A stretch of 64,000 bases of DNA, taken from the NCBI RefSeq assembly GCF_022482905.1, contig NZ_JAKVOI010000001.1:2357958-2421957 (forward strand). The letters are read 5' to 3'. This document shows positions 40,586-49,202 of this stretch, piece after piece. The notes under the pieces were generated by a model that searched no databases, was not told the origin of the DNA, and saw only the letters and a program-made list of their open reading frames with translations. The translations under genes were made by a program, and so were the position numbers. Each line of letters starts with the position of its first letter. Within the stretch, counting starts at the first letter, position 1. Source of the DNA: Clostridium sp. (GTDB taxonomy: Bacteria > Bacillota > Clostridia > Clostridiales > Clostridiaceae).

Positions 40586-41854
40586 TTATATTTCTTCTAT
40601 ATCTCCACCAAGAATTCCAAAATCCCTCCAAAAATCAGGATAGGATTTACTTACACAATCCGCACCTTTTATTATCAACTTATTTTTACACTTTGAAGAA
40701 ATCTGGGCCAGGGCCATTGCTATTCTATGGTCATTAAAGCTTTGGGTTTCTCCACCCTGGAGCATCTGCCTGCCTTTTATTACAAGCCCCTCAGGCTTTT
40801 CTTCCACATCCGCCCCTATCTTGTTCAATTGAGATGAAATGGCCGCAAGTCTGTCAGACTCCTTTATTCTAAGCCTGCCAGCATTTACAATCCTTGTAAT
40901 TCCGCAGCTTACCGAAGCCAATGCCGCCAGTGAAGGAACCAGATCCGGACATTGAGATGCATCAACTGTAATTCCTACAGTTTCGGAAGCCTTTGATACT
41001 ATATTCCCATCCTGAATCTCTATGACAGCTCCCATTTTCTTCAGGAAATCAAGTATTACCTTATCACCCTGGGATGAAGCTGCATCAAGTCCTTCGCACA
41101 CAACTCCGTTTCCCAGTATACCAATGGAAAGCAAAAACGCTGCCTGGGAAAAATCCCCCTCCACACTGTAATTACCGTTCTTGTAACTTTGATTTCCCTT
41201 TACTACAAATTTTTTATAATCTACATTACCTATGTTAATGCCAAATTTTTTCAATACATCCAGTGTCATGTCTATATATGGTCCCGACTCAAGCCTGGTA
41301 GTCAGGTTTATCTCAGAATCCTCTTTTAAAAGTGGAAGTGAAAACAAAAGACCTGTTATAAATTGGGAACTTATATCTCCTCTTATTTCATAATTTCCAG
41401 CTTTTAATCTCCCATTTATTTCAAGAGGAAGTTTCCCATTTGAATTTTGGTAGTATATATTCTGTTTCTCAAATATCTTATAGTATATATCAAGCGGTCT
41501 CTCAACGAGTTTTCCCTTCCCGGTCAAAATTACCTTTTGATTCACAGCTGCGGCAAGAGGAATTATAAACCTCAGTGTAGAGCCGGATTCACCACAAAAT
41601 ATAGTACCCTGCCTTAAATTCAGATTTCCTGTTCCATATATGATGGCAGAATCCTTATTCAATTCAATTTTTGTTCCAAAGGCCTTCATTGCTCCTATAG
41701 TGGCAATTATATCCTTCGAAAAACAAATATTTCTTATTTCGCTCTTTCCCTCTGCCAAAGCTGCACATATGATGCTTCTGTGGCAGAAGCTTTTGGATGA
41801 AGGTACTTTTATTGTTCCGCCAAGTTTTTTTGGAGTGATTACTACTGTTTTCAT
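40586..41854 (-). CDS. aroA: 3-phosphoshikimate 1-carboxyvinyltransferase (EPSP synthase)
   Basis: Transfers enolpyruvyl from PEP to shikimate-3-phosphate. The protein has 422 residues. The N-terminal KVPSSKSFCHRSI supplies the substrate Lys/Ser. FCGESGSTLRFIIPLAAA corresponds to the PEP loop, with Glu where many enzymes have Asn (GNAGT) and Ser for Ala, a pattern seen in class II-like glyphosate-tolerant enzymes. RIKESDRLAA and FNDHRIAMA are conserved. SD AGGGG precedes the ATG. It is 19 bp after tyrA. Confidence 0.96.
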   Translation of the reverse strand: MKTVVITPKKLGGTIKVPSSKSFCHRSIICAALAEGKSEIRNICFSKDIIATIGAMKAFGTKIELNKDSAIIYGTGNLNLRQGTIFCGESGSTLRFIIPLAAAVNQKVILTGKGKLVERPLDIYYKIFEKQNIYYQNSNGKLPLEINGRLKAGNYEIRGDISSQFITGLLFSLPLLKEDSEINLTTRLESGPYIDMTLDVLKKFGINIGNVDYKKFVVKGNQSYKNGNYSVEGDFSQAAFLLSIGILGNGVVCEGLDAASSQGDKVILDFLKKMGAVIEIQDGNIVSKASETVGITVDASQCPDLVPSLAALASVSCGITRIVNAGRLRIKESDRLAAISSQLNKIGADVEEKPEGLVIKGRQMLQGGETQSFNDHRIAMALAQISSKCKNKLIIKGADCVSKSYPDFWRDFGILGGDIEEI

Positions 41855-41873
41855 CCTGATTCCCCTTTATTTT

Positions 41874-42737
41874 TTAATTGATCTTTTTTCGAAGAGAAAT
41901 AGTATCTTCAAACACCGTTTGAAGATCCTCTATATCCTTGTTTTTAATATCTTTTTTAATTCTATTGATTGAACTCTGGAATTCATCTATTCTTTTAACA
42001 AGTTCATCTGAATTGAGCATAAAAAGTTCAGTCCATAATTTTGAATTGATCAATGCCACTCTCGTGGCATCTCTAAAACTTCCACCAACAAACAGCTCGG
42101 GTTTTATGTCCTTTATATGCTCATTCATAAGAAGAGCTGTTGCTATTACATGCGGCAGTTGACTTGTATATGCAATTATGCTGTCATGTTCTTCAGGAGA
42201 AATATATTCCACATTTTTACATCCAAATTTTCTGGCCATTGACACTATAATATCAATGCTTGATTTTTTATTTCTGATACCCGGAGTTATTATATAATTC
42301 GCTCCCTTAAATATAGAACCATCCGCATATTCAATTCCCCTGTATTCTTTCCCTGCCATTGGATGTCCCGATATAAATTCTATATCCTCAGGCAGGAAAG
42401 AATCAACAGCTTCCACTACTAATTTCTTTATACCGGAAGTATCAGTTATAATAGCTCCCGGTTTGAAATATTCAACATTGTCCCTTATAAAACTAATTGT
42501 ATCCTGAGGATAAAGAGCTACTATTACAATGTCCATATCTTTTAAAAATTTCCCCGGCTTATCATATCCTCTATCTATTATTTTCATGTCAATAGCCTTA
42601 TCCAGTGTTTCCAAACTTCTGTCCATACCGGCTATATACTTTGTACCAATAGATTTCAATGCCATTGCATAGGAACCGCCGATGAGTCCCATTCCAACAA
42701 CTGCTATACTAAAATTGCTAAAGTCACAATCTTCCAA
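41874..42737 (-). CDS. tyrA: Prephenate dehydrogenase
   Basis: NAD-dependent oxidative decarboxylation of prephenate to 4-hydroxyphenylpyruvate for tyrosine. It has about 287 residues. The dinucleotide fold is IAVVGMGLIGGSYAMALK, and ISGHPMAGKEYRGIEYA plus HDSIIAYTSQLPHVIA are family motifs. The start is uncertain. The TTG at 42737 has GGGGGGA 6 nt upstream and is preferred; the GTG at 42752 would add five residues but lacks a site. The gene lies 32 bp after aroF. Confidence 0.93.
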   Translation of the reverse strand: MEDCDFSNFSIAVVGMGLIGGSYAMALKSIGTKYIAGMDRSLETLDKAIDMKIIDRGYDKPGKFLKDMDIVIVALYPQDTISFIRDNVEYFKPGAIITDTSGIKKLVVEAVDSFLPEDIEFISGHPMAGKEYRGIEYADGSIFKGANYIITPGIRNKKSSIDIIVSMARKFGCKNVEYISPEEHDSIIAYTSQLPHVIATALLMNEHIKDIKPELFVGGSFRDATRVALINSKLWTELFMLNSDELVKRIDEFQSSINRIKKDIKNKDIEDLQTVFEDTISLRKKIN

Positions 42738-42769
42738 ACCTATTCCCCCCACGTCAAAATTGTCAATTC

Positions 42770-43804
42770 CTATACATTCATAGAATTATAAATCTGCCTT
42801 GCTCCTGCCTCCACCAATCTATTTATATCAGACATCAAATTGTGGAATCTATCCGGTGTTATAGATTGCTTGCCGTCACAGAGTGCATTTTCAGGATCAT
42901 TGTGAACCTCAATTATAAGTCCATCCGCTCCTACAGCTACAGCCGCTTTTGCAAGAGGTTCCACCATCCACCACAAACCTGCTGCATGACTTGGATCTAC
43001 TATTACAGGAAGGTGACTTAGTTTTTTTATTGCAGGTATGGCACTTAAATCCAGAGTGTTTCTAGTATAATTCTCAAAAGTTCGTATTCCTCTTTCACAT
43101 AATATGACATTTTTATTTCCTTCAGACATTATATACTCGGCTGACATCAGGAGTTCCTCTATGGTAGCGGATAGTCCCCTTTTCAGGAGTATGGGTTTCC
43201 TTGTTTTGCCGAGCTCCTTCAACAGTTCAAAATTCTGCATGTTCCTCGCACCTACCTGTATGATATCCACATCTTCCACAAATTTATCTATCATATTGGC
43301 AGACATTATTTCTGTAACTATAGGTAATCCGGTTTCCTTTTTGGCAAGTTTCAAAAGTTCCAGTCCTTCTGTTCTAAGTCCCTGAAAACTATAGGGAGAT
43401 GTTCTCGGTTTGAATGCGCCGCCCCTCAGAAACTTTGCGCCGCTTTTTTTCACCTGTTTTGCAATTTCTACTATCTGGCCTTCACTTTCCACGGAACAAG
43501 GGCCTGCTATAACGGCCAAATCCTCGCCTCCTATGGTTTTCCCCTCTATATCAACTACAGTATTATCTGGATGAAACAACCTATTGGCAAGTTTATAATT
43601 CTGCTGAACCTTATGAACCTTTTCCACATATTCATTTGCCTCAATCTTGCTCATTTCAATTCTTGAAGTATCTCCAATAAGCCCAAGTACGCCATAGTTT
43701 TGTCCTATAGATACATTTACCCGGACATGTTCCCTTTCTTCCAATCTCTGTTTCAATACCATAATCTCCTCTTTAGGTGTGTGAGGTTTCATTATTATTA
43801 CCAT
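42770..43804 (-). CDS. aroF: 3-deoxy-7-phosphoheptulonate synthase (DAHP synthase)
   Basis: First step of the shikimate pathway, joining PEP and erythrose-4-phosphate. The 344-residue protein is of the type I-beta class with an N-terminal ferredoxin-like regulatory domain (residues 1-75). The barrel has VIAGPCSVES, KFLRGGAFKPRTSPYSFQG, GARNMQNFELL and VIVDPSHAAG, which carry the PEP and metal ligands. SD GGGAG lies 9 nt before the ATG at 43804. It heads aroF-tyrA-aroA-aroC-pheA and is preceded by an attenuator-like leader. Confidence 0.96.
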   Translation of the reverse strand: MVIIMKPHTPKEEIMVLKQRLEEREHVRVNVSIGQNYGVLGLIGDTSRIEMSKIEANEYVEKVHKVQQNYKLANRLFHPDNTVVDIEGKTIGGEDLAVIAGPCSVESEGQIVEIAKQVKKSGAKFLRGGAFKPRTSPYSFQGLRTEGLELLKLAKKETGLPIVTEIMSANMIDKFVEDVDIIQVGARNMQNFELLKELGKTRKPILLKRGLSATIEELLMSAEYIMSEGNKNVILCERGIRTFENYTRNTLDLSAIPAIKKLSHLPVIVDPSHAAGLWWMVEPLAKAAVAVGADGLIIEVHNDPENALCDGKQSITPDRFHNLMSDINRLVEAGARQIYNSMNV

Positions 43805-43894
43805 AGTTAAATTCTCCCATCTTAATTTTAAATTTTATGCTTTCTTGATAAAATTTAAATTAATTTATACTCCGGATTATAAACTAATTTAAAA

Positions 43895-43926
43895 TATAAA
43901 AAACAGGACCTCTAATGAGATCCTGT
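43895..43926 (-). terminator. Attenuator terminator in the aroF leader
   Basis: A 10-bp stem with one G-U pair (43903-43912/43917-43926) and loop ATTA, followed on minus by TTTTTTATATTTT. It lies about 100 nt before aroF inside its own leader. The loop-centred CTCATTAGA is perfectly complementary to TCTAATGAG in the leader ORF (43995-44003), so a competing antiterminator can form. Confidence 0.82.
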
Positions 43927-43978
43927 CAATTAAATACATTATTATCGTATAAAGATACAACCTTTTTGTGCCATGCAT

Positions 43979-44125
43979 TTAAATTATTATTTTACTCATT
44001 AGAAATAAATTGGATAATTTTTTGTAGAAGAAATAACCAGCGCTAAAATAAAAGTAGCCCCAGCTAAAGCTAAAATCAAAATAAAATTTGTTGCTTCCAA
44101 TTTCCTTTCCAATGATATTTTCCAT
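43979..44125 (-). CDS. Aromatic-rich leader peptide of the aro operon (putative attenuation peptide)
   Basis: A 48-codon ORF with ATG at 44125 and GGAGGAG upstream. Residues 14-34 hold 14 aromatic residues (8 Phe, 5 Tyr, 1 Trp), for example KFYFDFSFSWGYFYFS and GYFFY. It lies between a near-consensus promoter and a terminator immediately before aroF-tyrA-aroA-aroC-pheA. Codons 41-44 contain TCTAATGAG, which can pair over 9 nt with the terminator. A ribosome stalled at the aromatic codons would leave this segment free and prevent termination. A ribosome reaching the stop would mask part of it. A second frame encodes a hydrophobic 37-residue peptide from a TTG without a good site; it is the main alternative reading. 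Confidence 0.72.
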   Translation of the reverse strand: MENIIGKEIGSNKFYFDFSFSWGYFYFSAGYFFYKKLSNLFLMSKIII

Positions 44126-44140
44126 AATAAAATACTCCTC

Positions 44141-44203
44141 CATAAGTCTTAAAGCTAATTATATTTCCATTTGTTAATAATTATATCAGTTTTAAGACTT
44201 ATG
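44141..44203. repeat. 13-bp perfect inverted repeat spanning the aro leader promoter
   Basis: Arms cataagtcttaaa (44141-44153) and tttaagacttatg (44191-44203) are separated by 37 bp. One arm overlaps the -35 end and spacer, and the other lies in the transcribed leader just before the ribosome site. This is a candidate looping operator. Confidence 0.6.
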
Positions 44204-44207
44204 TCAA
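44180..44207 (-). promoter_or_regulatory. Sigma-A promoter of the aro operon leader
   Basis: Minus strand: TTGACA (44202-44207), 16-nt spacer, TATAAT (44180-44185). Both hexamers are exact consensus. The expected start is near 44173, about 48 nt before the leader-peptide ATG. Confidence 0.82.
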
Positions 44208-44226
44208 TATATATTTTTTTAATATA

Positions 44227-44661
44227 TTAATCAAGATGAGATGTACAATTAGGGCATCTAGTCGCTTCAATTGGAATTTCACTCAAGCAGTATCTGCATT
44301 TTTTCGTAGCTGCGGATTTTTCTTCTTCCTTGTTGCTGAAAAATTTATTTACCCGTGTCATGACCAGAAATATGGAAAATGCCACTATCAAAAAATCTAT
44401 GATGTTATTTATAAATATTCCGTAATTCAAAGTTGGAACACCAGCTTTTTTAGCCTGATCTATAGTATCAAAATGTCCACTTCCCAAGGTTAGAAACAGG
44501 TTTGAAAAATCAACCTTCCCAATTAACAGACCTGCTAGAGGCATTATGATATCACTGACAAGCGAAGAAACTATTTTCCCGAAAGCACTCCCTATTACAA
44601 CACCTATAGCCAGATCCAGAATATTGCCTTTCATGGCAAACTTTTTAAATTCTTTCCACAT
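44227..44661 (-). CDS. mscL: Large-conductance mechanosensitive channel
   Basis: Homopentameric membrane channel that opens under osmotic downshock. The protein has 144 residues. It begins [31 protein letters not shown] with TM1, and TM2 is near 72-92. The C-terminal tail is unusual in ending with [20 protein letters not shown], a zinc-ribbon-like four-cysteine element that some Firmicute MscL proteins carry. I use the ATG at 44661, 8 nt after GGAGG; the longer frame adds five residues through the ribosome site. Confidence 0.95.
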   Translation of the reverse strand: MWKEFKKFAMKGNILDLAIGVVIGSAFGKIVSSLVSDIIMPLAGLLIGKVDFSNLFLTLGSGHFDTIDQAKKAGVPTLNYGIFINNIIDFLIVAFSIFLVMTRVNKFFSNKEEEKSAATKKCRYCLSEIPIEATRCPNCTSHLD

Positions 44662-44771
44662 ATTTATTTCCTCCATCTTTAGAAAATATCATCAACAATA
44701 ACCTGGTTATGATTATACCATTAAATATAGGCACCAAAATATCTGTTGCAAAATTTTTTGTTGTTTATAAA

Positions 44772-44817
44772 TAAAAGATGTATATGGAAATTACAATCGT
44801 AACTTCCATATACATCT
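44772..44817 (-). terminator. Terminator after the YbiW-like GRE gene
   Basis: About 19-bp stem (44776-44794/44799-44817, one G-U) with loop GATT, followed on minus by TTTTATTTATAAAC. Closes the DeoR-GRE operon. Confidence 0.85.
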
Positions 44818-44827
44818 AATGTATTTT

Positions 44828-47233
44828 TTACAGAACCTGTTCTGTTCTTTCAATAATATCATCCTGCGTCTGCTTTGACAGTACATTGAAAAAGGCACTG
44901 TAACCTGCAACACGTACAATGAGATCCCTGTGATCCTCAGGATGTTTCTGTGCATCTACAAGAGTTTCCCTGGATACCACATTGTACTGCACGTGAAAAC
45001 CCTTCAGACGATCGAAGAAAGTTCTTATCAAATAGATCAATTTAAGTCTGGATTCCTCTTTTGACAGCATTTGAGGAGTAATTTTCTGATTCAGCAGTAC
45101 TCCACCTGTAATCCTGTCCGTGGATAATTTTGAGACTGACTTGAATACTGATGTAGGTCCGTTCTTATCCATTGCATGCGATGGTGAACATCCTTCAGCA
45201 AGTGGTTCACCAGCTTTTCTTCCATCAGGGGTTGCTGGAGTCGATGCTCCCTGTGGTACATTTGCAGAAATGGAAGACGTGCCTGCATAGTATACTCCTC
45301 CAATTGGTCCCCGTCCAAATCTGGTGTTTTTATACTTGCTTATTTCATCGATATATTTATCATATGCTTTTTTGAGGATAATATCTACATAATCATCATC
45401 ATTTCCATATTTAGGTGCATTATTTATTAGAATATTCTGTACTCTAATGTTATCTTCTCCTTCAAAATTATTTACAAGAGCATTCCACAGCTCTTCAGGC
45501 GTCAGAATCCTGTCTTCAAATACACACTTCTTGATAGCTGCAAGAGAATCTCCCAAATTGGCAATACCTACCTGAAGATCACTTATGAAATCATATACTG
45601 CTCCACCTTCCTTTATAGTAAGTCCTCTTTCAATGCAGTCCTCTGTCAAGGTCGAACAAAGTACATCTGCTGTAGTATTCTCCAGCACCGTATCTACACA
45701 ATTATCTATAATTACACTGTGCTTTGTGAATTCCTGAATTATCTTATCCCATGCTTTCATGACCTGATCGAAGGACATCATATTTTTAAAATGCCCTGTT
45801 CCATTACATACTTTAATCCCTGATTCCAGATCAACTCCGTCATTCAATGCAATCAAAAGGGATTTGGGGAAATTCAGGAAGCTCATGCCAGTGCAGCGAT
45901 AACCCCACTTTCCAGGTACGGCAACTTCTACACATCCAATTGCACTGTAATTGTAGGCATCTTTTTCGGATACACCTTTTTCTACAAATGAAGGAATTAT
46001 TATTTCATCATTGTTGAAAGCAGGCATTCCAAAACCAAGCCTGACAACCTCAATACACTGTTTCATGAAATCATCATCCAGTCCACTATGATAGCGTACC
46101 GTGAGATTAGGCTGAGGCAGTTTTGTCTGTGCAACACTTTTCAAAATCATGTAGCTCAGTGAGTTTACAGCATCTTTCTTATCTGGAGTCTGCCCTCCTA
46201 CAGTTACATTCTGGTACAGCGGACTACCTGCACTAAATCTTGTATGTGACCAGCTTCTTATCTTGTTTATTGTGAACGTTTTAAGCCATAGATTTACAAG
46301 CAGTTCACATGCTTCATCTTCTGAAATCAAACCTTTTTCAATATCTCTCTTATAGTATGGATAAAGATATTGATCCATCCTTCCATAAGATACTGAATGC
46401 CCGTTGGATTCTATCTGCAGGCAGAGATGAATCAGCCATATTGACTGCACTGCCTCCTTGAAGCTTTCTGCTGGTTGATATGGAACCTTATTCAAAATGT
46501 CTGACATTTCAAAGAGTTCCTTTTTCCTTCTCAAATTCACTTCACTCTCTGCCATTTCAAGTGCAAGATTTGCATAACGCTTTGCAAAATTTTTAACCGC
46601 ATCTACTACAATGAAAATAGCTTTGTAAAAATAGGATTTTCTCAAGTTTCTATAGTCTGTCAAGTCAAGATTATTTAGCTTGTCCTCGACTTTTTTCTTA
46701 TAATCCATCAGTCCAAGCCTCAGCACATTGCCGTAATTCACAGCTATGTGACCATCTCCTGACGTAATATTGCCTTCTGCCTTTATGATTCCAAGATCAT
46801 AAAAAATTCTGCTGTCTTCAGGCATGGCTGCAAGTCCTCTATCCTTCAGCGTATTGTGATACCAGAAACCCGACATATCCTTCAGTACCTTTTTATTTTT
46901 CTCCGTAATATAGAACCTGTCACCGGGTCTTTTTTCAAATTCATCAAGTTCCTCAACAACCCAGTCCATGGCATACTCAGGAAATATAGGTGCAGAACGG
47001 TTGGTTGACGCCTGGTTCCCTGCAATCAGCGTCTGCGGTTCTATGAATATACTCATATTTTCCAATATATTCTCCAGGCACAGTGCCCTTTTCAAAATCA
47101 TAGGCTTATCAGCATGTTTCCTGTAGCTTTGTGTCACAAGTACTGCCCTTTCAACACATACATTCGATCTGGCATTAAGCAGTTCTTCACGAAAATCCTT
47201 CATTCTGTCTGTTAGTTCTCCAAAATTACCCAT
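44828..47233 (-). CDS. pflF: Glycyl radical enzyme, YbiW/PflF-like; probable 1,5-anhydroglucitol-6-phosphate ring-opening lyase
   Basis: Cytoplasmic glycyl radical enzyme of 801 residues. The catalytic thiyl Cys is C434 in IGCVEVAVPGKWGYRCTGMS, with E436 as the dehydratase-type acid/base. The radical site is G777 in VRVAGYSAFF. True pyruvate formate-lyases have two adjacent cysteines, which are absent here, so a formate-lyase label would be wrong. Long stretches match E. coli YbiW as I recall it (IIKAEGNxTSGDxHLAVN-like region, QIESNGHSVSYGRMDQYLYP, GMPAFNNDEI). E. coli YbiW opens anhydroglucitol-6-phosphate to 1-deoxyfructose-6-phosphate. The start ATG at 47233 follows GGGAGGG at 8 nt. It lies 27 bp after its DeoR regulator and opposite its activase. 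Confidence 0.85.
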   Translation of the reverse strand: MGNFGELTDRMKDFREELLNARSNVCVERAVLVTQSYRKHADKPMILKRALCLENILENMSIFIEPQTLIAGNQASTNRSAPIFPEYAMDWVVEELDEFEKRPGDRFYITEKNKKVLKDMSGFWYHNTLKDRGLAAMPEDSRIFYDLGIIKAEGNITSGDGHIAVNYGNVLRLGLMDYKKKVEDKLNNLDLTDYRNLRKSYFYKAIFIVVDAVKNFAKRYANLALEMAESEVNLRRKKELFEMSDILNKVPYQPAESFKEAVQSIWLIHLCLQIESNGHSVSYGRMDQYLYPYYKRDIEKGLISEDEACELLVNLWLKTFTINKIRSWSHTRFSAGSPLYQNVTVGGQTPDKKDAVNSLSYMILKSVAQTKLPQPNLTVRYHSGLDDDFMKQCIEVVRLGFGMPAFNNDEIIIPSFVEKGVSEKDAYNYSAIGCVEVAVPGKWGYRCTGMSFLNFPKSLLIALNDGVDLESGIKVCNGTGHFKNMMSFDQVMKAWDKIIQEFTKHSVIIDNCVDTVLENTTADVLCSTLTEDCIERGLTIKEGGAVYDFISDLQVGIANLGDSLAAIKKCVFEDRILTPEELWNALVNNFEGEDNIRVQNILINNAPKYGNDDDYVDIILKKAYDKYIDEISKYKNTRFGRGPIGGVYYAGTSSISANVPQGASTPATPDGRKAGEPLAEGCSPSHAMDKNGPTSVFKSVSKLSTDRITGGVLLNQKITPQMLSKEESRLKLIYLIRTFFDRLKGFHVQYNVVSRETLVDAQKHPEDHRDLIVRVAGYSAFFNVLSKQTQDDIIERTEQVL

Positions 47234-47260
47234 AAACAACCCTCCCAAATTAATGGATAT

Positions 47261-48013
47261 TTATAAAATAGCTCTTAGAACATCTATTTTATATTCTTTC
47301 AAAAGTTCCAAAATATGCTGTGGAATTTTATTGTCTGTTATTACACAATCTACTTCCGCTGTATCAAACTGAACAACAACTCCCTGCTGAAAAAATTTTG
47401 AGGATTCGGTTAGTACAACTACCTTGTCTACATTTTGAGCCATGGTTTTTACTGTTTCTGTACGCATGAGATCCTTTCCTGTAAATCCGACTTTGGGATT
47501 ATATCCATCAGTTCCTACAAACAATTTATCTACAAAAAAGTTTTTTACACCCTCCCTGGCAAGCGGTCCCACCAGAACTTGTGACTCCATCTGATACTCC
47601 CCGCCCAGCAGTATAATTCTTGCCAGAGGAGCCTCTCTTACATGTGAAGCTATAAAAACAGAATTTGTAATTATGGTTATGTCTTTTTTATTGTAAGCAA
47701 GTTCCTCTGCAAGCAGTGCACAGCAGGAACCGGATTCAATCATAACTGTTTCTCCATCTGAGACAAGCTCTGATGCCAGTTCTGCTATTTTTTTCTTTGT
47801 ATCATAATTAACAGCCAGCCTGCTGTTGATGTCATCACTTGAGTTTATAACGGCATATCCATGCTTCCTGTGCAGCAGTCCCTTTTCCTCCAATATACTC
47901 AAGTCCTTGCGTATAGTCACCTGTGATACATTCAAAAGTTCTGACAACCTGCTGACCTCAATACATTTGTTGTCGGTCACTATTTTAAGGAGCTTTTTAT
48001 GTCTGTCAGTCAT
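47261..48013 (-). CDS. DeoR family transcriptional regulator (first)
   Basis: Repressor of 250 residues. The N-terminal HTH is CIEVSRLSELLNVSQVTIRKDLSILEEKG, and the DeoR sensor domain has the sugar-phosphate isomerase-like fold (ETVMIESGSCCALLAEEL, ITNSVFIASHV, LLGGEYQMESQVLVGP, KLFVGTDGYN). Effectors of the family are phosphorylated sugars. It is the first gene of the GRE operon and divergent from the activase gene, with two similar ATGT-N13-ACAT elements in the intergenic region. The ATG at 48013 lies 7 nt after GGGAGG; a TTG six bases upstream is too close to the site. Confidence 0.92.
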   Translation of the reverse strand: MTDRHKKLLKIVTDNKCIEVSRLSELLNVSQVTIRKDLSILEEKGLLHRKHGYAVINSSDDINSRLAVNYDTKKKIAELASELVSDGETVMIESGSCCALLAEELAYNKKDITIITNSVFIASHVREAPLARIILLGGEYQMESQVLVGPLAREGVKNFFVDKLFVGTDGYNPKVGFTGKDLMRTETVKTMAQNVDKVVVLTESSKFFQQGVVVQFDTAEVDCVITDNKIPQHILELLKEYKIDVLRAIL

Positions 48014-48122
48014 ATTCAATCCTCCCGTTTTATATTTTATATTGCCAATTATAACACAGGAGAACCTGCTAATACAAAATTTTAAATTTCATTCGTAAGT
48101 AAATTGTTTCTTTTATACTTAT

Positions 48123-48208
48123 ATAATACTCCAAATATTTTATATGTCAATACTTATTTTACATTTGAATATTATTTTAGTTTCATATGTAATAAAATAT
48201 TTTACATA
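48123..48208. promoter_or_regulatory. Promoter and paired operator-like elements between DeoR/GRE and activase genes
   Basis: The minus promoter is TTGACA (48145-48150), 16-nt spacer, TATTAT (48123-48128). Two related 21-bp elements, each ATGT...TATTTTACAT, lie at 48144-48164 (overlapping the -35) and 48187-48207. They match at 16 of 21 positions and are 43 bp apart (four helical turns). The second is nearly palindromic. They are plausible binding sites for the adjacent DeoR protein controlling both directions. Confidence 0.55.
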
Positions 48209-48273
48209 CAGATATTTTTATGATACATTTAAATTGTGAAATAATATTGCTAATTGAAAGGAGCTGATCATAT

Positions 48274-49179
48274 ATGATAAAAGATATAAAGGCCTGTATT
48301 TTCAACATTCAAAAATACAGTATACACGATGGTCCGGGAATAAGAACCGTTGTATTCTTCAAGGGATGTCCTCTAAGATGCATATGGTGTTCCAATCCAG
48401 AATCGCAAAATAGGGAAATTGAAATATCCCATAATAGATCAAGCTGCATAAAGTGCTTGAAATGTATTCACTGTTGCAATAAAAACGCAATATATCTGGA
48501 AAATGATACTATAAAAATAGACAATAAAAAATGTGTTTCATGCTTTGATTGCATAAATATATGTCCTAAAAATGCGCTAAAAAAAGAAGGCTCCCATTTG
48601 ACTCTCGATTACGTATTTAAAGAAGTTCTAAAAGACAAAGTATTTTATGAGGAGTCAAATGGAGGCGTGACACTGTCTGGAGGGGAAGTACTGCTGCAGC
48701 ATGAATTCGCATCAGAACTCCTGAAGCTCCTCAGATCAGAAAACATACACACTGCAATTGAAACTGAAGGATATGCCCCAAACAAGATTTTTTCTAAATT
48801 TATAGACAATGTGGATTTGCTCTTGTTCGATATAAAACACTATGACAGGCAAAAACATTTTAAAGCTACGGCTGTGTACAACGATATAATTCTGGAGAAT
48901 CTTCAAACTGCCCTTAACAGGAAAAAGGATATCATCATACGTATTCCCGTTATACCTGGAATCAATTCGGATCTGGAAAATGCAGCAAATTTCTGTAACC
49001 TGTTTAGAACTCTGGGAGTATCCAGAATAAACCTGCTGCCCTTTCACCAGTTCGGCCAGAATAAATACGAAATGCTTGGCAGAAACTACAAATTAAAGGA
49101 TATCCCTCCCCTGCACGAAGAGGATTTGATGGAATACAAAAAAATATTCATCAGAAATGGTTTTGACTGCTGGTTTTAG
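48274..49179 (+). CDS. Glycyl-radical enzyme activating protein (radical SAM, with ferredoxin domain)
   Basis: Radical SAM activase of 301 residues that installs the glycyl radical on its partner GRE. The SAM [4Fe-4S] ligands are C32, C36 and C39 (GCPLRCIWC). An inserted bacterial ferredoxin domain carries two more clusters (C58/C61/C64/C68 and C87/C90/C93/C97). The SAM-binding motif is GGVTLSGGE, and IHDGPGIRTVVFFKG is conserved in the family. It is transcribed divergently from the YbiW-like GRE operon and is presumably its partner (PflE/YbiY-like). SD GAAAGGAG precedes the ATG at 48274. Confidence 0.9.
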   Translation: MIKDIKACIFNIQKYSIHDGPGIRTVVFFKGCPLRCIWCSNPESQNREIEISHNRSSCIKCLKCIHCCNKNAIYLENDTIKIDNKKCVSCFDCINICPKNALKKEGSHLTLDYVFKEVLKDKVFYEESNGGVTLSGGEVLLQHEFASELLKLLRSENIHTAIETEGYAPNKIFSKFIDNVDLLLFDIKHYDRQKHFKATAVYNDIILENLQTALNRKKDIIIRIPVIPGINSDLENAANFCNLFRTLGVSRINLLPFHQFGQNKYEMLGRNYKLKDIPPLHEEDLMEYKKIFIRNGFDCWF

Positions 49180-49202
49180 GAAAGTACCTGTTATATAGTT
49201 AA

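Noticed and set aside
44010-44120. Hydrophobic 37-residue frame overlapping the aromatic leader ORF
   Set aside because: It could be a small membrane protein, but it needs a TTG without a good ribosome site, whereas the aromatic frame has ATG, GGAGGAG and the attenuator context. Kept only as the alternative explanation.
44828-47233. Pyruvate formate-lyase (formate acetyltransferase) assignment for the two GREs
   Set aside because: PFL needs two adjacent active-site cysteines. Both proteins have the single Cys with Glu (GCVE) of the dehydratase/lyase class and match YbiW and PflD instead.
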